Source: Pyxicephalus adspersus
Lineage: Eukaryota; Chordata; Amphibia; Anura; Pyxicephalidae
Direction of reading: 5' to 3'
Length of the DNA stretch: 64,000 nucleotides
NCBI RefSeq assembly: GCF_032062135.1
Contig: NC_092860.1
Coordinates: 133,137,674 to 133,201,673 of the forward strand
In this document: positions 23,301 through 38,300 of the stretch, one piece after another
Layout: every line of letters begins with the position of its first letter
Numbering within the stretch: the first letter of the stretch is position 1
Translations under genes and position numbers: made by a program
Notes under the pieces: model-generated
Databases searched by the model: none
What the model was told of the DNA's origin: nothing
Seen by the model: only the letters and a program-made list of their open reading frames with translations

Positions 23301-26300
23301 TGCCAAACATTGAATCGGGACCTTTAGTTCTAGTTTTATCTCAGTTTATATTACCTTGAATCATTTTATGATAAAGTGCTCTTTCAGGATGTGTAGGATA
23401 TTCCAATCCCCAATAAACTGTTTCATAAATTCCTTTTCCTGTAGTTGTCCCAAAAACATTGTCAGGTTCAGTGTCCAGAGAAAGGGACTGTTCTCTGGTA
23501 TTCCAGAATTCACAAGCACCCACTCCGTTACTAAATTTCCTGGGTGGAAGGAATCCTACCCTAAGTAGTTGTTTTTCCCACAATGGTCAAAGCTCCCATT
23601 CCTGATTCTTTACAAATCCAAAGTTTTAATGAGCTTCAAGAAAATCCTTTTTTGGGGAACCTTAACATTAATCATCTGTCTGCCAGTTGAACTTGCTCCC
23701 AGGTCACATCAATTCCCTTTTGCCTTGGCTCAGTAAATTAAGATTTTGTGTTGACTAAGTTCCATGATTCATTGTATCTTGATATAGTTGTTCACTGTCA
23801 ATAAATATGACAAGTCAATCAATTGCCACTCATTGTAATTGTGTATTTGTGCCTATATTACAGTTCCAATATTTCAGTGACAATATTGGGCCATTGTTAG
23901 GGTTATTTAGTGCAATCATATGGTCACCTCTCCTAATGCTGTAGGTGAGGTGTGGAGAATTTGAAAACAGGTCTGAAAGATTTGCCTTTCTCCCTTGAAT
24001 ACTAAATAATTATTCTCATGAGGTTGTTTGCAGAGTTGAAGCTATGAGCTTGAAATATTCAGTGGTGAACGATTATATTTCTACTTATCTTTCCTTTTCT
24101 TTCCTATGTCTCACTGGTAATCAAAAAAGATTGACCCCGTAAAGTGCATCTCAAAGCTGCTTGTTCTTTACCCTTTCTTTATTAACATGGTAATGCAATT
24201 TTTAAATAAAACATTTCTGTTTTAATTGTATAACCTACTCAAAACCAGTCATCAGTGACTTCTCTATGCAGTGCAGACAAATGATGACTGATATAGGGAT
24301 TAGGTGGGTTGTATGTAGCTTTCTGAAGACATTAAAGCACCCTGCATCAGTACTTCTCTTTAAAGTTCTCAGTCCTGATGCAAGCAATAGACTGGCTCTT
24401 GGGAAGAGTTATGCAAATATCAAAAAACATTGATGGATGGTTGTTAGTTTGAAGGAGTGGGATTTCCTAGGTTGCAGACTTCCCTAGGTAATGATTTCCT
24501 GCAGGACTGTGCAGATATGTGTGAAGAAGTGGGTTGTCTAGGGTCATACACAAATGGTCCAAACAACCCAAAAACAGATCTGCGCACACGATGATACTGA
24601 CCTTTCAAATATAAATCAGCAAAAATCCAGATAATGAAAAATTGAAACAGTCCAAAAAGAAAAAATGACCGGCCCTTTTTGATGTTGCAATGGGATAGTT
24701 GACTTAGCTTAGTAAATGAAACACAGCTCCGCTGAGAAATTGTATTGTTTTTTTTGTTGGGTATACTTTGTAAAGTGAATGTTCACCACATTAAGTAAGC
24801 TAATTAAATTCTCTCTTGCAAATGAACAGCCTAAATTCCTTTAGTAAGCATCATTGCAAGAAGCTCACTGTGTGCAGTAAAACCAAAGTAAACATTATTC
24901 AGAAGAGCCCATACAATCATGAAAGGCTTAAGGTAAGGCTTCAAGAACATATTTTTACTTGGTTTTAGATGGAATGGGAAAAAGTTACCATGGTAAAGGT
25001 TTTTATTGTTGCCTATGTCCCATTGTGGATATTCACTATGGATTAATTATTGCCCAACTTTATCCAAAATGAGAATAAAATTATTGACTTTGGATATAAT
25101 TTAAGTTACATAAATAAATTGTAATGATATCACTAATATATTACATACCACTTGAAGACTTAAAATGGAACTAAACCCTTTTTACACTCATCTGTCCCTG
25201 TTTGGGCATTGCCAACTTTCTTTGATTCAATGTTCAGCCATCCTAAATGGCTGGGTTGTAGTGACTTAATTTCCCCACAAGCACTTTCAGTCCTGGCAGA
25301 ATGTGCCGGATACACGCGGGATGTGTCGGGTATCCCAGGTTCCTACGATGAGCTGGCCAATGCAATTTTACCAGGAAAAGAAAACAATCGGGCAGGTAAA
25401 AGGGACATCAACTGTCCTTTTCTGCAATAAAACCCTGGCTGGTTGCAAATGTAGTTCTGTTTTTAATTAAACCTCTAGTCTGAAAAGGATTAGACCCCAT
25501 GTCTAAGTTTTATTGCTGTTTCTTGCTCTGTTGAGGAGATATACTTGACATATATGAATTCTTCCCAAAGTATATGCAAACCCCACTGTAGTCATTTTTT
25601 GTCAGAACATGTCCTCATTAAAAGATATATAGTGCAACCGCAACATCTTGGAGGTTTATTTCACTACTTTGGTAATCAATATACAAGAAAATGACCAAAC
25701 AACCAAGGCAAACAGTGAACTTCTTGGGACACAGATACAGTAAGGCAATTCTAACAAAAGTTTGAATCATTCCCACCTTTTCCCAGTACCATAACAAAAA
25801 AAATGTTTTAGGCAGAACTCTATTTTAAAAGTTTTTCAAAAGGATGATGTTTTTTATGTAGTTGATTAGCATGTTTTATTTGAACATTTATTTGAACTAG
25901 GTAAAGAAAGAATCCTTATTCCTATCACCATACTGGAGTTAGATTCTCTGCAGTAATCCGGGCTGATTGTAATTCAGAGACAGTACATAGTCACCCCTGT
26001 GATCTTCACTTTCCAGCCAAGTGTATGATGTCTCTCTGTGTGATATTTCTAGAGCATTGTGATAGAAGAATAGTGTCTGTCATTGTATTGAATTTAATTG
26101 CAGAAGTGTTGTTTTCACAGATCTATAAATGTATCGCTAAAGAGTAAGTTGTACAGACTGACACACAGCTAGAAAATGAGTAATTACCTCATTAGTTATC
26201 CTTAGTGGACATAGTTACTTAAACCTAATCCTTGGGCAAAATGTATCTGCAACTCACACTTCTCTACCACCACCCTTTAACCCAAGCAAATTTCAGCCCG

Positions 26301-29300
26301 AGAGCTATATACAGCCTGCTGGGCTTTTTAGTCCAGCCCGCATTTACACTTATATCAGTTCATACAGACACTCTCCCTCCATCTCATCCTGACCCGGCCC
26401 GTCAGTCAGATTTTAAAACTCGTGGCCCCTGAGCCAAAAAGTTTGCCCACCCCTGCTCTAACTTATGCTGCATCTCCTAAAAACAGAAGATAGTGACCTA
26501 ACCCCCATCCAAATGCACTGGCAATGCCATTTGCTTTGTGGGGGTCCACTGATCCTGCACCATCTTTTCACCTAAACCTGACAATTCCCTACCTTCCTAA
26601 TGATTTATGTCATTGCACTTTAGGATTCCCACAGTACCTGTTGCAGGACAGTCAATAGGAAGTCTACATATCACTCAAGCAGTGACATTTATACCTGATG
26701 GGGTACCCCACTGGGTATAAGCGTAGAAAGTCAGAAGACCAATGAGGGTGCCGATGGATCTCCAGCTTTTTTCAAATGCAGTTATGTCGAAAAAAGCTTT
26801 AGGGCTAATTCACACTGGCATTGAGGTTGTGGTGTGTTTATCACTTCCTCATGCCAGGAAATGCTGATGTTTGGGGAGACAGTACATGTAGCTGCAGTGG
26901 CCCCATGGAGTATGAATAGGGGGCTGCCAGCTGTCACATGTGCAGCACTTTTTGAACCAGTGCTGCCATACAAGTGCTCGAGCAACTGGCAAGATGGCAG
27001 CCTTGGAGAGCCACGCCAAATCGTGCAATGAAGAGGCAGGTGTGAACTTGTCCTTAGAAGCCAATTGCTGGACCTCAGTACCATCATATGCAGTTAAACC
27101 TCTCACACACATGAATCAGGGTTGTGGGGGATCGTGGCTAATATTGGTACTGTATACTTGTTGGTGAACCATTACTTTGTCTAGCATTGTTAACTTTAAA
27201 TCTTTCCTGTAGTCATATTGTACTTTAATGAAATGCATTGGGGATATTATAGAATTTATGTCCTGAATAAAATGATATTTTATACAGCAAAGTTTAGCCT
27301 GTGTAGCTATACCGTATATTTTATTCAAAAACATTTGCAAATGATCCCGCAGAAGGAGCATATATCACAAGTAAGAGCTGCTAATAATTCTTTCATGCAG
27401 ATTGTTTCTTTTCTTCACAGGTTTCCTATAATTAGTTCTGACTTTGCCTGCCTCTCGTGACACCGTACTTTGTCTCTGTAGAGACATTTAATATCACAAT
27501 CTTGACATAGAATGGTTTATTTGGAATTTTATTTTCCCCCGAAGTATTCATTAACAATAGCTATAAATAAACAGCACTGTATTTATATGAAACTTTGGTT
27601 TAATAGATGCTTATGTAATGAGCCTGGGTATCAGGAGTAGCCAGTATTGCCATTTTGTAATGCGCTTTGTAACTAATGTAAAGTATGGCTGAACAGGTTG
27701 TGGACAAAATAATGAATACACCACATGAAACAAAACTAAAGAACTGCTAAATGACATTTATAAGTAGAGCAACAAATGTGAGTAATGTTAGGTTCTCTTT
27801 TCTAAAAGGTGCAAAAAAAGGAGAGATTTTAAGCTTGTCACAGTGACACATCTTTGAAGAAAAGTATTCTGAATGAGGCATATGCTTTTCTCACATATTG
27901 CTACAAGGCTATCAGCATTACTCACAAATCATATTAAAACTCAAATGGAAAAAATAGCATTGACTGAGATGGTGACTAATCAACTGCTTTGCTGAATGAG
28001 TCAGCCAACAGCAGGCAGCCTTCCTGACAGACTGAAATATACTATTTTTTGTCCATTTTGACCATTTTGCTTAAAATTTTAACTGAACTCTTAGGGTTCA
28101 ATTTCAGCATTCTGTCAAGAAGAATCAGTCACTATCATTCATGGAAAATTGTCAAGAAGAAAAGTTTGGATTAATGTCAGATTTACTGCTTTAGTAATTT
28201 ACCCCATCGTTTGAAATAGATATTTCAGGAGCATCAAAACATAAGCTGTGTTAGGTCCCACAGTTAATTTTCTTAAAAATGCAGCGATAGCTTGAATAGA
28301 AAAGCCTGTTCACTGGCGGCACGCTGCAGAGGAGGACCCTTGCTTTTTGTTGGGGAACAGTCATCCTTTTCCAGAGGTCTAACCAATCCCTTACTGAGTC
28401 AGAGCCAGACATCCCCAAACAGCAGGGAACATGAGCCTTGATGATTGCAAAGCTATAGGTCTGATCAGTGGTGGGCATACTGACTGACTTAGGGCCCCTG
28501 TGGAGCCCCTGTTGGATAATGACGGTCCAGACCCTTGTGCAGTGGTACACTTTGCACCTCTCTATGTCTGTCCCTTGGTCTGACACAGTAGGGGGTGTAT
28601 CAGATCTCTGCACTCTGCAAATAGCAAGGGTCCTAATCTGCACTTTCTAGCAGAAAACTGTTTTTTCTATTCAAGCTGTAGTAGCTTTATAAGGTAAACT
28701 TGTGTTGTTTAAAAAAAATGTAAAAAAGTAAAAGGAGTGAAACATTTTATTTTGATGCACCTGGGACATATTTAGCTAATTCAAACTAAAGTTTAAATGG
28801 TGCTTTGCAAAAAAAAAATCACAAATGAGCATTTGTTAGAATCTGAATCTTTTCTGCTTTATTCCAGACTTACCTCTTGGAGTAGCTGTGTGTGCTGTTA
28901 TTTCACTGTATTCTCCTCCTAACAAAGCAGTAGTGTCTACTCCATTTGAGACTGTAAAGCTTTCAAAGAGTCTGACTTGTATGCTGCCTCTGCATGGGGC
29001 TAATAATTGACACTTGATGAAAGAGGGTTAAACAATCAATTATGGAAGTCTTTAGTTATATTTTATGTCATTTTGACAACCACATTGGTATATATGTTTG
29101 AGTATTAGGTGTCTTTTAATAATTCAGATTGTGTATAGGACAATTTTACAGTCTGGTAGTTTTGCATTAACAAGGAGGAATTTGCAAGTGAAAAAAAAAA
29201 CTTAAATAATCCCTTAAACATAAGGCGGCCTTTTTATAACATTTTAAGATTAGAGATACAGATTACTACACTAACCCACTAATCTCTGGTTTTCTTTAAA

Positions 29301-32300
29301 TTGAACGAGTTCAGATGATTTTACATACATGTGGGAGGTTTTATTGATGGACTACTTTAGATTGCTTTAGATGGGTTTTATACTCCCATGCATGTCTATA
29401 GAAATACAAATGCTGTTTATAGCAGGTCATGTTCAGGGAAGAAGGAGGTCAAAGGGAAAACAGGTGCACATGGCATGGGCAGGATAGTGGCTCAGTGGTT
29501 AGCACTCTGGCCTTTGCAGCTCCGATCCCTGGTTGGAATCTCGTCCAGGACACTATCTGCATGGAGTTTGCAGGTTCTCCCCTTGTTTGTGTAGGTTTAC
29601 TCTTTGTACTCTGCATTGAGCTTTTAGGTTCTCTCCTTGTTTGTGCGGGTTTCCTCCCACATTCCAAAACATGCATTTTGGTTAATTGGCTCCCCCCCCA
29701 AATTGACTTTAACTGTGTTAATTACATATGACTATAGAGGGATATTAGATTGTGAGCCCCTTTAATAGACAGCTTGTGACATGACTATGGAATATGTAAA
29801 GTGCTGCGTATTATGTCAGTGCTATATAAATACTGTGTAATTATATTAATATTGGGACTGAATGTTTATGATCTTAGGAATGTCCCAAACAGATGCAAAC
29901 TGACACAAGCCCAAAACTCTTCCATGAAGGTACCAACATAGTTTAAAGCTAATCTCTGGGCACCACCCCCTTTAACCTCCCTGGCAGTCTGATTAGGTCA
30001 GTTATTTTGAATGTCAAAGTGGTACATTGTTTTACATTTCCTGCCAGGTAACGCTTCTCCCAGCGCACCGCCACCGCACGCTCACTCTTCTTATTGATCA
30101 CATCAGGAACGCAAGGCCAGGGGACACAGATGCCGGACGGGCATCGTCGGAGAATGGCACAGGCTCGTGGGGACCAGGTAAGCCTTTTATAATGTCACTC
30201 CGAGTGTGGCTCAGGGTTATCTCTTTTGGTACTGAAAATGAACCCTGAGCCACACTCAGGAATACCGCCAGGTAGGTTAACCTAATGCTGGCCTACAATA
30301 AACTGATCTATATCTCCTTTTACTTACATAAATATGCAGTCACATGATATCCTGGGCCCACGTTATGTCTCTAATTCTATTTACAGAAGGTTCTTTCTTC
30401 CTATTGGCTGTTCAGTAGTAGGAAAGTAGCAGTGATGTCAATGCAAAAGGACACACATGCATGCTGGATTACCAGTCCTGCACACCCAGAACTTGTTTCA
30501 GAAAAGGACCTGGAAATTTAGAAGTTAGGTGATTAAAACTTGCTAGATACATAGATGAGAAAAAAGGGATGGATTTGGAGCTGTGGGAAGTGGGTTCATT
30601 TTTGTCCAACGATGGGCTTTAATAAATACATTTGTAAAACGCGTTTGAAGCAACTGAAGCACAAACATTGCTAAGTGTTATAGTAAACACAAATGTAAGA
30701 TGGATTCAATAGCCACAGGGATAAATAGATATATACTAAGCATTGGCGACTTGAAGTGTTGATAAGGTATCATAAAAAACACATTAAATGTATGTACATA
30801 ACGGCTTGACATATTTCTCTCTAACAGAGCCACAGGGGAAAACACATTTAATGGTTAGAATACTGTAATTACACCAGAAGGACTGGACTGGAATTGTGTG
30901 GCCTACGGCACTGTCAACACATTTGTCAAGATATATGGGCAAAACATTGCACTTAACAACACTTAAAAAAATGTTTTAAATTGTGCTCAATGTTGGTTTT
31001 GCAATTTAGAAGCTTAATTGTTGAGTAGTCCACAATATTAAACCTCTGTTGGCTTAACTCCTCCAATGAAGCAGAGGATTAGTCATTGCTTATCAATCAA
31101 TGTTGCTTTTTCTTCATGCCGTAGCAATTGCTTCAAACAATACACCTAAGCAATAGGATATCTGCCTAAGGCTACATACACACGTCCAATGATTCTCGTC
31201 TGATAATCAGCTCAGGGCCAATATCGGACAAGAATCTGGCGTGTGTACAATGCCCGTCGTCCATCATCCGAATGACCGTCCCGGCGGATCCACGGACCAT
31301 GGATGACGAACGTTCCTAATAGATGCGAAGGGGGTGAGCGTGCAGCGGGATGCCGCTCTGTTGTTCTTCGCCTCCTTTCTCCATTGAGCAATACGGAGCT
31401 GTATGTACAGCACTTTTTCATGCATCGTGCAGTGCTTAGTCGTTGGAAAGCATCGTGAAAAATCCTTTCCAACGACAATTATTGCACGTGTGTATGTAGC
31501 TTAAGCCTCGCATTTTTGATGAGATTATGATGGTTCCCTGCCACCCTAAGGAAACAGGAAATGTATTTATTTTCTCTTAATCTTTTAATAATCACCATGC
31601 TTGCCCCAGGTAAGAAAGGGATTACCTACACATCAGATAGCATATACCAAAAACAAATAGCATACATAGCTTCACATAAGTAAAGCTATGGTCAATCTAT
31701 CCTAGATGATAGATTTCATAAACTGCATTCTGCCAAAAAAAGTGAACCAGACCGGGGGAGGTCAAAGCACATTATTGCTGTTGGTTTTATCTTTTCTGCT
31801 TTGAATAAAGCAAGTCTTCAGAAGAAGAATTTTCCCCAGTGCTGATTGTTGCTTCACTGGCTTTAGTGTATATCCTGGTTCAGCATATATATCATTTGCA
31901 GTAGATTTATTTTTGGTTGTACTGCAAAGAAAATATTGAGAGGGTTAATCTCACACTAGTGGGCTGTTAAAATCTCATGTGTGGCTTAGCTTGCAGTTCT
32001 TACAAAGTGCATTTTTACTGACTTTATTTCTAATCAGGATACCAAATGTACTTTAACTGAGTTGGTATTGATGTCTAGCTTACAGGGCAAACTATTGCTG
32101 CTTTTGTGTTATCGACCATCCCAGAGTGTACTGTTATTGTTCTTTCTCTTGTGCAAATTGTAAAGCAAACAGCTAAATACACCTTGTATATACTTCTATT
32201 AAAACAAAACTCTGAAAGATCTCAATTTCTGTCCAACCAACTCTGCCAGCCAGCTTTACTGGGTTGGTGATCCTACTTTTCTTTGCTGCGATTAAAGCAG

Positions 32301-35300
32301 GACTATAATCATTTTTAAAAAGATTGAGAGCAGAAGGTTTTTTTTTGGGAAATAAAACATATTATGGGATCACAATGATATTGCATCATTAAGGCAAGTA
32401 TGGTTCAGCATAACTCAATAAATCTAGGTTTAATCTCTGCCCGAATTTGTGTTTAGACAGTGGGCAAGCAGCAGAAAAGGAATGAAGTCAACATTCTGCT
32501 CTTTCATCTCGTAGTAATTACTTTGCCAGCTCACGAACATTGCAGCATACCAAAATTAGCTCCTAATGCTGCCTCTCCCTGTCCTATTCAGTGAAATGTT
32601 AAACTATGGATTACATGAGGCTGATCTCAAGACATATTTAGGTATTTACATGAAATGCACTTAAAATACTTCTAACTTTTTATTTCTATATATCTTTATT
32701 TTTTGGTATTTTACATTCTTTTGTGAAGCTCCGATTTATTGGATACCAGGATGTTGATCTTGTTTTATTAAAAAAATAACTACTGTTTATTTTTCACATT
32801 TTTAAAGGTAAACTGTAGCTTTAGGGTACATTGACACGGATGATAGATACAGGAGAGAATCCAGCGCCTGTAATGTTTTCAGTCCATGCTTCAGGTGCTC
32901 TCCTTTCTGGGGAAAATCACTGAAGTGATTACCCAAATGATACCTAAATAAGTCAGCTTTGAGCGGCACAGTGCCCCGAAAATGTGAACATGTGTATTGA
33001 GCTGTTTGTTTTTCAAGTCCAGTAAATGAGAGGTACTTAAGAGGTACCTGCCAATCTCATGCCTTGGCATCTGTGAGTAGGGCCTCGGGCTGGCTTGCAA
33101 ATGTTAAATACGTGGTCTGCAAAGTTATGAAAGCCATTCTCCCTCTGTTTGGCTTGCATTCATTTGCTTAAGCATTATTCAAGGATTCCTGTTTTCTCAT
33201 GATACAAACAGGCTGCCAGTCATTCACTTTTGCGCCAGCAATAGGCAAGTCAAGGCAAGGTAGTAGTTCCTTTCTTTGCAGGGTTTCTATTTACTATTCA
33301 CTGCAGGGCTGTCTAATTTCTAAGAAGTTTAGTATTACTTTTTTTTATAGTTAGAAAAATTCTCAGTGACAGGCTTCTGAAAGGCAATACAATTGTTTTG
33401 ACAAGTTTGAGAAGATAATGGTTAAGATTGGATATAATGTTTTCTTGTTCTTTTTGTGTTATGCTTATAGAGTGCAATAATGGATCAATACAAGTATGGA
33501 GTACAATGTTACTGATTTTGCATTTTTGTAGAGCTAACAGGGTCAGACCTAAAAAGATTTGTTTTTTTCATAATAAGATAATAGCTCTTGTTTCTCCCAC
33601 ATCCCTTCTAAAAGAGATGGACTCCTACTGACTATTTAGTTCATTGTAATACAAAAGAATGTGGGAAAAGCAGGAGCAGAAAACTGTACTGTGTGGTAAG
33701 GAGGCAGGTTCCCATTTTTTATACAGTACAAGTACAAGATTGTAAGGTACAAATTGCAGAGTATTAGTTTGATTAAATAGGTTAGCATATTAGAACAAAA
33801 CTGATCACCTGGCACGTTGCCTAAAAGCCAGTAGTCTATAGGTGAGTACTTTTTTAAGCCTATTATCTACACCTGAGAATGTTACCATTTTGAGCAAGGG
33901 ATACAGTATTTCTGTTAAAAATTATTGTTATCAGAGAGTAAAGTGTTTTCCCATTTTCAGACACAAATGTGTTTTTTGGACCAAAAAAATCTAAGGACCT
34001 CTTATCAGTGGTTTATTCTGGGAGATGTTGAATACAGGAAGGGCAAGGTTATCAAATGATAAAAAAGGAAAAGTTAAAAGAATGATGTTACAGGACAATT
34101 GGTACATTGTAATTTGTGTTAGTCAACTGTAACAACTCATGTTTAATGGAGAAATATTAATTAATGCTGTATTTTGGTATCACAAATGTGTCTTGTTAAT
34201 AAATGATTGCTTGGACCAAATAAAACCACCTACCTAAGTCATTTATTACTGTTAAAATTTGTTGAATGGAGTAAAAGTGGGGAGGGAGTGGGTATTATGG
34301 CCAAGTGGTTGTTTGAGTGGAGAGGGGCTGTTGATCTCCAAACTCTTCTGGTCATGGTATTGCTATATTAATCAAGCACAACATAAAAGCCAATGACAGG
34401 TGAATCAAATAACATTGACTATCTTGTTACAATGGCACCTATCAAGTGCATAACAGCATATGAACAGTCAGTCATTGGGGGTGATGTAATGGAAGTAGGA
34501 AAAGTTTGCATGCATAAGAATTTGAGTAACTGCATAGACCAGAGCAGCTCCAAAATGGCAGGTCTTGTGGTACGATTCTGTTAAGTAGTGTTTAGCATCT
34601 TCAAAAAGTAGTCCAAGGAATTACAACTGGGGGTTGATGTGTGTGTGGGAGACAAAAGCCAGCCAGTCTGGTTTGACCTCACAGATGAGCCAATGTAGCA
34701 CAAAAGTCAGTTTGCTGTAAAGCTAAATAATCTAAGACAAAATAAAGTGTTCATGTTGACTTCTGTACACCTCTAGACATCCCTAAAATCAGGACATAAG
34801 CATCAAACTGGACCATGGAGCAGTGAAAATGGGGGAGGCCTGGTGCAATGAATCAGAGTTTCTTATACATCATGCGAATTGCCAACTGTGGTGCGTTGTT
34901 ATGGGATTTTTTTTTAATTCATTGAAACCCCACCTCCACCAAAATGTAAATAATCTACTACTAATGTCTTGGTGCCAGATACTAGTGGACACCTTCAGAG
35001 GTTTAGTAAAGTCCTTACCTTGATGGATCAGAGCTACTTTTGTGTCCTAAGGAGGACCTACACAGAAGTGTGCCATCAAAGAGGAAGGTAGGAGCGCACC
35101 ATATTTCTGGGATAATAACAGTTTTCTTTTTCCTGTGTTTGCTGCAATATAAACAAAATACATTTTTTCTTTTTTGCCTTGACATGATGCTTAAAGAACT
35201 GGCTGATGGATATACACAATATCCCAAACTAAACAATTCATTTAAATATATACATTTCATATTCTATGAATGAAAATGAAAGAAATGAAATATTATGCAT

Positions 35301-38300
35301 TATTGTATTACGGATAGACAAAATAAGCATAATAACATGCTATATGATGCATAATAAAAATATCTTCTACACTACAAATTCATTTTTAGGACACATTTTA
35401 TTAGGCCTTTAATTAATATGACCCCATATTTTAAACTTGCATGCTTCAGCTATAGGAAAACCTGATTGAACAGTGAATCAAAGGCCTTTCTCTAAAACTA
35501 GGTCCTGGTCTATAACTTTCCAGACTTTGCATATTGAGAACAGAAAGCTTGCTAAGCGGTGACTTGTCCTGTATTTGTTCTGGTCAAACGGGCAAAAAGC
35601 ACTAGTGTCAGAATTTGGTGCCATAACATACCCACCTGACCAGCACTAAAATAAAAAAAAAAGAAAAAGTTAAAAGAAGAAGTTTAACTCTAAAACAACT
35701 AGACCAAGCCAGAAATGGTACTAGGTTATTTTATATATATATATATATATATGTAAATATATATATACTAATCAGCCAAAATATTAAAATATATCATCCA
35801 CCTACAATTTCTTCCCACCCGGCTTAAAATAATTTCTGGGTTGAGCACTGTATATTGTGGAGGTCCACCTTTTTTTTTGCCAAAATATCAGAAGTATGGA
35901 CGTCACAAGACCTTGGAAAGTGTTTTTTTGGGGAATCTGGCACCAAGCTTTTAGCACCAGATCCTTTGTCACACTAACCTCTTCCTCTCTAAACCACAGG
36001 CATTTCTCTTCTGCGCATGTGGGCAGTTCTGACTCTGGGTGTGCCTTCATTCCCAAGATTTATAAACTTCGTCCAACTCGCTGGCCAATCAGGAAATAGC
36101 CTCTTAACTATCCCTGGCTATTTAGCCAGCTCAGACACAGCACTCAGCGTTCGTGCAACCTGTCTCCACTGTGCCGGGCCCCTAGTTCTGTTGAGCTAGT
36201 TCCTGTTCACCTACTGCCTAATTCAGTGTTTCCTCTGTCCAGCTCCTCTCTGTGGATATCCCTGAGTCACCTGTGCCTCTGTCTCCTGGATCCCTGGTAT
36301 TTGACCCCTGGCTTGTGACCTGACTTTTCTTGCTTGCTGCCTGCCTCAGCCCCAGCCTTCTCTACTATTCTTCTGCCTTGTGAGTTGGTACCATGTTTCA
36401 TCAAGTCCTCCCTGGTGTGCCCAAGGCTTGGCAATAACCAGCAGCGCAACATCCTCACCATTAGAGGCTCTGGAAAGGACCTGGTTACTGCCTAGACTCT
36501 GCGCCTTGACCCTTCTCAGAGCTAACACCACTCCCCTACAAGCCATAGCGCCCCTTAGTGGCCATGTCTCTCCACGATTGACATCATTTAAGTCACACTA
36601 TAAGCTTTCTTTTTTCTGAAAATACATCCTGTTGTCATCTGTTGTCATACATCCTGTTGTCACCGTTTGTCGCAGGTAAAAGATGTGCGTGAATCAAACT
36701 ATTTAATGTACAGCGCTGCGTAATATGTTGGTGCTCTATAAATCCTGTTTATTAATAATAATAATAATAATAATATTAATATTAAAAAGTATAAGGAAAT
36801 CTAATTCAATATACCAGGCCAGCTTCTTGTTTGGTCCACTTAAAGTGGAACTAAACCCTGTTTACACTCACCTACTTCTGATCTTATGCAAGTGTCACCA
36901 TCTTCTGTTCTTTTTTTTTTCGATTTACGGCCATCTTGACTGGCTGAGCTGGATGATGTAACTCCCATGAAGTGTGTCCCGGCCCCTTTCTGGTAAAACC
37001 AGCATTAGGTTTAAAAAGCTACAGCAGTTGTTTTGTGCAATTTGACCAAATGAGGTAACCCTCCATGGCTATCATTACATCTCAGGCGCTCATGACCTAT
37101 GTTATTCACCAATTGTACTTTCTTGGAACGCTTTTGGTAAGTTGTAACCACTGAGTTTTGAGAAAACCCCACAAGACCTGCCACTTTAGAAATGGTTTGA
37201 AACAATCTTCAAGCCATCCCATTCGCCCTTGTCAACATAGTTAAGGAGGAAGTAAACCCAAAAATGGTAAACCCAAAACAAAAAAAATACACTTACACTC
37301 AATCCTGCACAGCAGTCGACCGGTCTGGAGGTTTCTTCCATTGGGTCCAGTGTCGTCCCGGCATCTGTCTTCGGGCCAGCACGCTAGGCGCTGCCGTCGC
37401 AAGTGCGAGATCGGGTGACCAAGATGGGAAAAAAACTTGCCAATCTCACTGTGCATACATGAGATCGGCAATTTCTTTACCTTTTGGCACAAGAGCTCCT
37501 CTCGAGCATCCTGGGCATGCGCCGAAGAAGCAGCCAAGAGCCTCTTGGGATATGTGATGTAGGTATCCCGGGAGGCTCTGAGCTCCCATTCATTTTCGTT
37601 TGCCTAGGCCAGGGGTCAGCAAACTCCCACCTTTAGGCCAGATACGACCTAGCCTGTAGTTTATTCGGGCCTAACGCCCCCTGGCTGATCCGGCCTAATG
37701 CCGGCCGGCAACCCACGGCGGAGCTGGAACAAACTACTGGAGCTCCGGAGCCGCATGCTGCCCTTGAACCTCCGTGTGGTGGCTCCCTGCCCTATTTACC
37801 GCGGCTGGCGTTAACACTTCTGCCACTGGGGTAAAAAGGGAACATTCCGTATCCTCCGTATGCATTGCGAAGGAGAGGGATTTCCCTTCAGGGGGCATTC
37901 CTGGTGGGCGGGGGTGGGGTGTTTTAAAGATGATTTTGTTCTAGCTATTTATTTTGAAAGGAATTTGCAAAATGTGCAACTCTGCATTGTGTTTGATCTT
38001 TCCTTGCAAAGACCTATCCTATAAAACAGTCTTAACATCAGATTATGTAGTATAAACACATCAAATCAAACCTATATATTATCAGGAAGCAAGCAATTAC
38101 CAAGGAAGCAGCATCCCCTGAATCTGCCAGTGTTGTTTTATGAACACAATCTATTGTGCTTCTGTTTATTTTCAGGTTTCATCAAGATCTATTAGAACAC
38201 ACAGCTCATTTTAACTTTAATAAACTTGGAGAAAGTACGGTATATTTATAGTCCCAGATTGTGTTTGGCTAATTCGACAGAACATATACCTATTGTTTTA

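Noticed and set aside
29388..29731. Overlapping plus-strand frames of 68-100 codons
   Set aside because: They coincide with the tRNA-derived SINE. The apparent repeats in the peptides come from the SINE's internal duplication.
30027..30248. 73-codon frame with Arg/Gly-rich peptide
   Set aside because: It lies within the TTAA-bounded transposon. GC-rich transposon interior explains it.
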